Positions 5,389 to 9,348 of a DNA stretch of 9,348 bases are shown here, in pieces. The stretch comes from Paraclostridium ghonii (GTDB taxonomy: Bacteria; Bacillota; Clostridia; Peptostreptococcales; Peptostreptococcaceae), in the NCBI RefSeq assembly GCF_023653455.1, contig NZ_JAKEDR010000137.1:1-9348 (forward strand), read 5' to 3'. A program made the position numbers and the translations under genes. Every line of letters begins with the position of its first letter. The first letter of the stretch is position 1. The notes beneath the pieces were generated by a model, which ran no database searches, was not told the origin of the DNA, and saw only the letters and a program-made list of their open reading frames with translations.

Positions 5389-6594
5389 ATGGAGATTACG
5401 AATTTAGAAGAAAACGTTGTCGCCCAGGAGGTTTCTGGTGGAAAAAAGAAGGTAAAGGCAATAAGTCTAGAAACTTTTGTGTTTATCGGAGTTTTACTGT
5501 TAGGATTTGGATATGTAGGAAGTAAAATGGGTGTAGGATTGATGTTTAAAACTATTATGAGTACATCGCATGATTTACTATTGAACACTGTGTTTTTAAT
5601 AATGGCATTAGCCGTGCTTGCAGGAGCATTGAGTGCACTACTTTCAGAGTTTGGAGTAATATCACTTTTAAATAAAGTTTTCGCAATGTTTATGAAACCA
5701 TTATATAATTTACCAGGAGCAAGTATAGCAGGTGCTGTAACAACTTATTTATCAGATAACCCAGCTATAATAGCATTTGCTAATGATAAGAGTTTCACTA
5801 AATATTTTAAGCAGTATCAAATTCCAGCGTTATGTAATTTAGGAACATCTTTTGGTATGGGTCTTATAGTTACAACTTTTATGATGACGCAAGGATCTGA
5901 GTTTGTAGCACCAGCATTAATAGGAAATATAGGCGCAATAATAGGAAGTGTAATAAGTGTTAGAATAATGCTTACATTCACTAAGAAATATTATAATTAT
6001 GATCCAAAGACTGAAAAAAAAGTTGATGGAAAAATAGATGCTATGGAATATAGAGAAATAAGAAGTGGAAGCTTATTCCAAAGAATACTTGACTCTATGT
6101 TAGAAGGTGGAAAAAACGGAGTTGAGTTAGGTATGGCTATAATCCCAGGAGTATTAGTTGTATGTACTTTAGTCATGTTATTAACATTTGGGCCACATGT
6201 AGATCCTAAAACGGGAGCTGAAGTCTATACAGGTGCTGCTTATGAAGGTATAGCACTATTACCAGCATTAGGGGATAAGTTAATGTTTATATTAGGTCCT
6301 TTATTTGGGTTTACAGACCCTCAAGCTATGGCATTCCCAATAACTTCTTTAGGTGCTGTTGGAGCTGCAATGAGTTTAGTTCCAAGATTTATAAGTGAAG
6401 GTGTTGTAACACCTAATGATATAGCAGTATTCACTGCTATGGGTATGTGTTGGAGCGGATATTTATCTACTCATGTAGGTATGATGGATGCTTTAAACGC
6501 AAGAGAACTTACTAGTAAAGCTATAATTTCACATACTATAGGTGGATTATGTGCAGGTATATCTGCCCATTTTATATATATGATTTTCTTTTAA
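5389..6594 (+). CDS. Gate ('nucleoside recognition') domain membrane protein, putative transporter
   Basis: A 401-residue integral membrane protein with about ten hydrophobic segments and a hydrophilic N-terminus of about 28 residues without a cleavable signal. Two halves resemble Gate-type domains: about 60-200 (with PLYNLPGASIAGAVTTYLSDN and ALCNLGTSFGMG) and about 240-400 (with PGVLVVCTLVMLL, FPITSLGAVGAA, and THVGMMDALNAREL). They are joined by a charged cytoplasmic-type linker at about 200-238. Gate domains occur in nucleoside permeases, FeoB, spore maturation proteins SpmA/SpmB and YjiG/YjiH-like proteins. This layout looks most like a fused YjiH/YjiG-type protein, but that is recalled resemblance, not a search result, and no substrate can be assigned. 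The start is clear: AAGGAGG (5375-5381) seven bases before the ATG. It is a single-gene unit with its own strong promoter and its own terminator. Confidence 0.75.
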   Translation: MEITNLEENVVAQEVSGGKKKVKAISLETFVFIGVLLLGFGYVGSKMGVGLMFKTIMSTSHDLLLNTVFLIMALAVLAGALSALLSEFGVISLLNKVFAMFMKPLYNLPGASIAGAVTTYLSDNPAIIAFANDKSFTKYFKQYQIPALCNLGTSFGMGLIVTTFMMTQGSEFVAPALIGNIGAIIGSVISVRIMLTFTKKYYNYDPKTEKKVDGKIDAMEYREIRSGSLFQRILDSMLEGGKNGVELGMAIIPGVLVVCTLVMLLTFGPHVDPKTGAEVYTGAAYEGIALLPALGDKLMFILGPLFGFTDPQAMAFPITSLGAVGAAMSLVPRFISEGVVTPNDIAVFTAMGMCWSGYLSTHVGMMDALNARELTSKAIISHTIGGLCAGISAHFIYMIFF

Positions 6595-6603
6595 ATAAGG
6601 CAG

Positions 6604-6642
6604 AAAAAGGAGATTATCTTAATATTAAGATAATCTTTTTTT
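6604..6642 (+). terminator. Strong intrinsic terminator after the Gate-domain gene
   Basis: AGATTATCTT (6611-6620) pairs perfectly with AAGATAATCT (6627-6636) around AATATT, followed at once by seven T's (6636-6642). An A-run at 6604-6608 on the other side makes it potentially bidirectional. It begins 10-17 bases after the stop codon and is the most typical terminator in the window. Confidence 0.9.
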
Positions 6643-6665
6643 GTGCGAATTTTTTTATTTACAAA

Positions 6666-6708
6666 ATATGTTAAATATATGTTTAAACTAAAAAATAAAA
6701 GGTATAAA
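6666..6708 (+). promoter_or_regulatory. Probable control region of the flavodiiron gene
   Basis: ATATGTTAAAT (6666-6676) is followed directly by the near-repeat ATATGTTTAAA (6677-6687), and GTTTAAAC (6681-6688) is itself a palindrome. TATAAA at 6703-6708 is a possible -10, but only TTTAAA at 6682-6687 (15 bp spacer) or TGTTTA at 6680-6685 (17 bp) is available as a -35, both poor. A promoter must lie between the terminator at 6642 and the gene; its exact place is unclear. Confidence 0.35.
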
Positions 6709-6758
6709 TGAAATAAGAGTTAAATAATAAACAAACACATATTGGGAGGAATATATAG

Positions 6759-9287
6759 ATGGAATTAAAATCACTTAAATTAAAAAATGATTTATATTGG
6801 GTAGGGTCTTTAGATCCTGGGTTAAGGGTATTTGACATAATAATGTATACTCCATATGGAACAACTTATAATTCATATGTTTTAAAAGCTGGCAAGAAAA
6901 CGATTTTGTTTGAAACTGTAAAGGCAAAACACTTCGACAGTTATTTAGCTAGACTTAAAGATTTAAATATAGATTTGAAAAGTATAGATTATATAGTAGT
7001 TAGTCACACAGAACCAGATCATGCAGGAAGTGTAGAGAAAATATTAAAACTTTCACCAAATGCAAAAATTATAGCATCTCAAAATGCAGTTAGCTATCTA
7101 AAAGAAATTGTAAATGATAAGTTTGAATATATAGTTGTAAACGATAATGATGAAATAAAAATAGAAAATAAAACTTTAAAATTTTATTCAGTTCCACTTC
7201 TTCATTGGCCAGACACTATATATACTTACATTAAAGAAGAAAATGTATTAGTTACATGTGATTCATTTGGAAGTCATTACAGTTGTGAAGGTGTAGTTAA
7301 CACTAAAATAGAAAATAAAGAACACTACATGGAAGCTTTGAGATATTATTATGATTGTATAATGGGACCTTTTAAGCCATATATATTAAAAGCTATCGAT
7401 AAGATAAAAGAATTAAACTTAGATATGATATGCCCAGGTCATGGACCTGTATTGATTGAAAATCCAAGGGAAATAGTTGATATATATGAAAAATGGAGTA
7501 GTGAGGAGTTGATAGTTCCTAAGAAAGATATAACTATATGTTATGTAAGTGCGTATGGATATACAGGAGAGATAGCTAAAAATATTAAAAAAGGAATTGA
7601 ACAGTATAGTGATTATAATGTAAAAATGTATGATGTTATAAATCATAATATGGATGAAATCATAAATTCTATAACTTATTCACAAGGAGTTTTATTTGGG
7701 ACTCCAACAATAAATGGAGATGCATTAAAACCTATATGGGATATACTTGTAAGTTTAAATCCTATAGTTCATGGAAATAAGGTTGCATCATGTTTTGGAT
7801 CATTTGGATGGAGTGGTGAAGGCGTTCCAAATGTTATGGATAGATTAAAACAACTTAGAATGAATACTATAGATCCGTTACTTGTTAACTTCAAACCAAG
7901 TGAATCTGATTTATATGAAGCCCAATTATTAGGCAAAAAGTTTGTAGAAACTACTATAGATACCAATACTAAAAAAGAAGGTACTAAAAAATGGAAATGT
8001 GTAATATGTAATGAAGTTTTTGATGGGGATAAAGCTCCAGATGTGTGTCCAGTATGTGGAGCAAAACACGATCAGTTTATAGAAGTTATAGAAGAAAATA
8101 TAACTTATCAAAAATATACAGATGATAAAATTGTTATAGTAGGAAACGGTGCAGCAGGATTTTATGCAGCTGATTCAATTAGAAAAAGAAATAAAACTGC
8201 TAAAATAGTTATGTTAAGTAATGAAAGTGAATTAACTTATTATAGACCAGCGCTTTCAGATTTTATAAATGAAGAAATTAAAAAAGATGATTTCTATATT
8301 GTAGATGAAAGTTGGTACAAAGAAAATAATATAGAAGTTTTACTAAGTGTAAATGTAGAAAGTATAAATGAAAAAGAAAAGGAAATTATTTTAGATAATA
8401 ATTCAAATATAAAATATGATAAGTTAGTACTAGCAAATGGTAGCTCTAACTTTGTACCACCAATAAAAGGGCATGACTTAGAAGGGGTATATACTCTAAG
8501 AAATAAAAGAGACTTAGAGTATATAAAAGAGTATTTAGATAAGTCAAAAAACGTATTAGTTATAGGTGGAGGATTATTGGGGCTTGAAGCTGCATATGAA
8601 ATTAAATTATCCCAAAAAGAAGTTACAGTAGTAGAAGCTATGCCTAATTTACTAACTAAACAACTAGATAAAGACGGTAGTATAACTTTAGAAAATATAT
8701 TAAAAGAGAATGGATTAAACTTAATGGTAGGAAAATTCATAGACAGTTTAGAAGGAGATAAAAAAGTTTCTAAAGCTATATTTAAAGATGGAAGCTCTAT
8801 TGATGTAGATATGGTTATATTCTCTGTAGGAGTTAGACCTAATATAAAGGTAGCTAATAATACTAATATAGAAATTAACAAAGGTATAGTTGTAGATAAA
8901 TACATGAACACTTCATCAAAAGATATATATGCATGTGGAGATATAGCTGAAATAGATTCTATGATATGGGCTATATGGCCAGCTGCTATAGATATGGGTA
9001 AAGTTGCAGGAGCTAATGCATGCGGAGAGGAAGTTGAGTTCAAAGTAGAAAATTATCCAGTAGGGTTAGCTGTGTTTGATACTAAAGTATTTAGTATAGG
9101 AAATATAAATGATAGTGATAGTTGCATTAGCTTAAGTAAGAAAGATATTTATAAAAAATTATTCTTTAAAGAAGACGTGTTAGTAGGAGCTGTATTTATA
9201 AATGATTTAAGCAAAAATGTAAAAGTTATAAAACTTATAGAAGAAAAAGCTGATCTTAATAAAGTTTTAAATGAAAACTTATTATAG
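6759..9287 (+). CDS. Multidomain flavodiiron protein: flavodiiron core, rubredoxin and NADH:rubredoxin oxidoreductase
   Basis: An 842-residue cytoplasmic fusion of three redox modules. Residues 1-250 are the metallo-beta-lactamase diiron domain, with all six ligands: His83, Glu85 and Asp87 (SHTEPDHAGS), His150 (LLHWPDT), Asp169 (TCDSFGSH) and His228 (CPGHGP). Residues 257-395 are the flavodoxin domain with FMN phosphate loop SAYGYTG (264-270). A short rubredoxin follows (about 411-445) with Cys414, Cys417, Cys430 and Cys433. Residues 457-842 are an FAD/NAD(P)H reductase, with FAD motif GNGAAG (462-467), NAD motif GGGLLG (603-608) and second FAD motif ACGD with Asp728. This order matches the class F flavodiiron protein (FdpF) known in C. 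difficile, reported as an NADH:oxygen oxidoreductase reducing O2 to water. NO reduction is possible for the family but less certain. Every cofactor motif is intact. GGGAGGA (6744-6750) precedes the ATG by eight bases. It appears monocistronic within this window. Confidence 0.95.
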   Translation: MELKSLKLKNDLYWVGSLDPGLRVFDIIMYTPYGTTYNSYVLKAGKKTILFETVKAKHFDSYLARLKDLNIDLKSIDYIVVSHTEPDHAGSVEKILKLSPNAKIIASQNAVSYLKEIVNDKFEYIVVNDNDEIKIENKTLKFYSVPLLHWPDTIYTYIKEENVLVTCDSFGSHYSCEGVVNTKIENKEHYMEALRYYYDCIMGPFKPYILKAIDKIKELNLDMICPGHGPVLIENPREIVDIYEKWSSEELIVPKKDITICYVSAYGYTGEIAKNIKKGIEQYSDYNVKMYDVINHNMDEIINSITYSQGVLFGTPTINGDALKPIWDILVSLNPIVHGNKVASCFGSFGWSGEGVPNVMDRLKQLRMNTIDPLLVNFKPSESDLYEAQLLGKKFVETTIDTNTKKEGTKKWKCVICNEVFDGDKAPDVCPVCGAKHDQFIEVIEENITYQKYTDDKIVIVGNGAAGFYAADSIRKRNKTAKIVMLSNESELTYYRPALSDFINEEIKKDDFYIVDESWYKENNIEVLLSVNVESINEKEKEIILDNNSNIKYDKLVLANGSSNFVPPIKGHDLEGVYTLRNKRDLEYIKEYLDKSKNVLVIGGGLLGLEAAYEIKLSQKEVTVVEAMPNLLTKQLDKDGSITLENILKENGLNLMVGKFIDSLEGDKKVSKAIFKDGSSIDVDMVIFSVGVRPNIKVANNTNIEINKGIVVDKYMNTSSKDIYACGDIAEIDSMIWAIWPAAIDMGKVAGANACGEEVEFKVENYPVGLAVFDTKVFSIGNINDSDSCISLSKKDIYKKLFFKEDVLVGAVFINDLSKNVKVIKLIEEKADLNKVLNENLL

Positions 9288-9318
9288 CTAACTAAAAGTA
9301 AGATTCATTTTGATCAAT

Positions 9319-9347
9319 CTATAATACTGATTTGTAGAAGTATATAG
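9319..9347 (+). repeat. Imperfect inverted repeat at the right edge
   Basis: CTATAATACT (9319-9328) pairs with AGTATATAG (9339-9347) with one bulged A and a 10 nt loop. It lies about 32 bp after the flavodiiron stop codon and could be the start of a terminator, but any T-run would fall outside the window. No gene is seen in 9288-9348. Confidence 0.3.
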
Positions 9348-9348
9348 A

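Noticed and set aside
5343..5525. 60-codon open frame on the + strand overlapping the start of the Gate-domain gene
   Set aside because: It begins at a TTG without a ribosome binding site, and its out-of-frame overlap with a gene having a perfect AAGGAGG marks it as a shadow. The translation is Arg/Lys/Trp-rich without a domain.
8294..9043. 249-codon open frame on the - strand inside the flavodiiron gene
   Set aside because: It lies wholly opposite the NADH:rubredoxin oxidoreductase domain, whose FAD and NAD motifs are intact. Its translation is Ser/Ile/Leu-rich low-complexity with no recognisable domain, as expected for the antisense of an AT-rich gene.

Overview
The base composition (strongly AT-rich, ATA/AGA/TTA codons, intergenic stretches nearly all A and T), the G-rich ribosome binding sites and the protein types suggest a low-GC anaerobic Firmicute. 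The Clostridia are most likely, probably near Peptostreptococcaceae such as Clostridioides, Paraclostridium or Romboutsia. The best pointer is the last gene, a flavodiiron-rubredoxin-reductase fusion of the kind known from C. difficile. The taxonomic guess rests on these features and not on any search.

All six genes are on the + strand and about four fifths of the window is coding. From left to right: (1) an AT-rich leader with a plausible promoter, then ribonuclease Z (150-1070), a tRNA 3'-end maturation nuclease; (2) a single-domain rhodanese (1156-1452) ending at a strong GC-rich stem-loop; (3) a 309 bp AT-rich gap with a good sigma-A-type promoter (TTGAAA-17-TACTAT), then a long, three-domain Xaa-Pro aminopeptidase (1762-3552); (4) after only 85 bp, which hold a perfect 14 bp palindrome and a 13 bp stem-loop, a POT/PTR-family peptide transporter (3638-5035) and a terminator; (5) a 353 bp gap with a near-consensus promoter (TTGAAA-17-TATAAT) and a roughly 110 nt leader, then a two-part Gate ('nucleoside recognition') membrane protein (5389-6594) ending at a strong intrinsic terminator; (6) an 842-residue multidomain flavodiiron NADH oxidase (6759-9287). 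The last 61 bases hold no gene.

The aminopeptidase and the POT transporter make a sensible pair: peptide uptake followed by removal of residues ahead of proline, which suits an amino-acid-fermenting anaerobe. The fused flavodiiron protein should carry electrons from NADH through FAD, rubredoxin iron and FMN to a diiron site that reduces oxygen (or NO) in one polypeptide, giving oxygen protection. Ribonuclease Z and the rhodanese are housekeeping or sulfur-related. The Gate protein's substrate is unknown.

Nothing in the window is a clearly undescribed system, and there are no mobile elements, CRISPR arrays, tRNA or rRNA genes. The points most worth a second look are the POT transporter's missing ExxER glutamate and TM7 acidic residue, the palindrome plus stem-loop between peptidase and transporter, and the leader and dyads ahead of the Gate gene.
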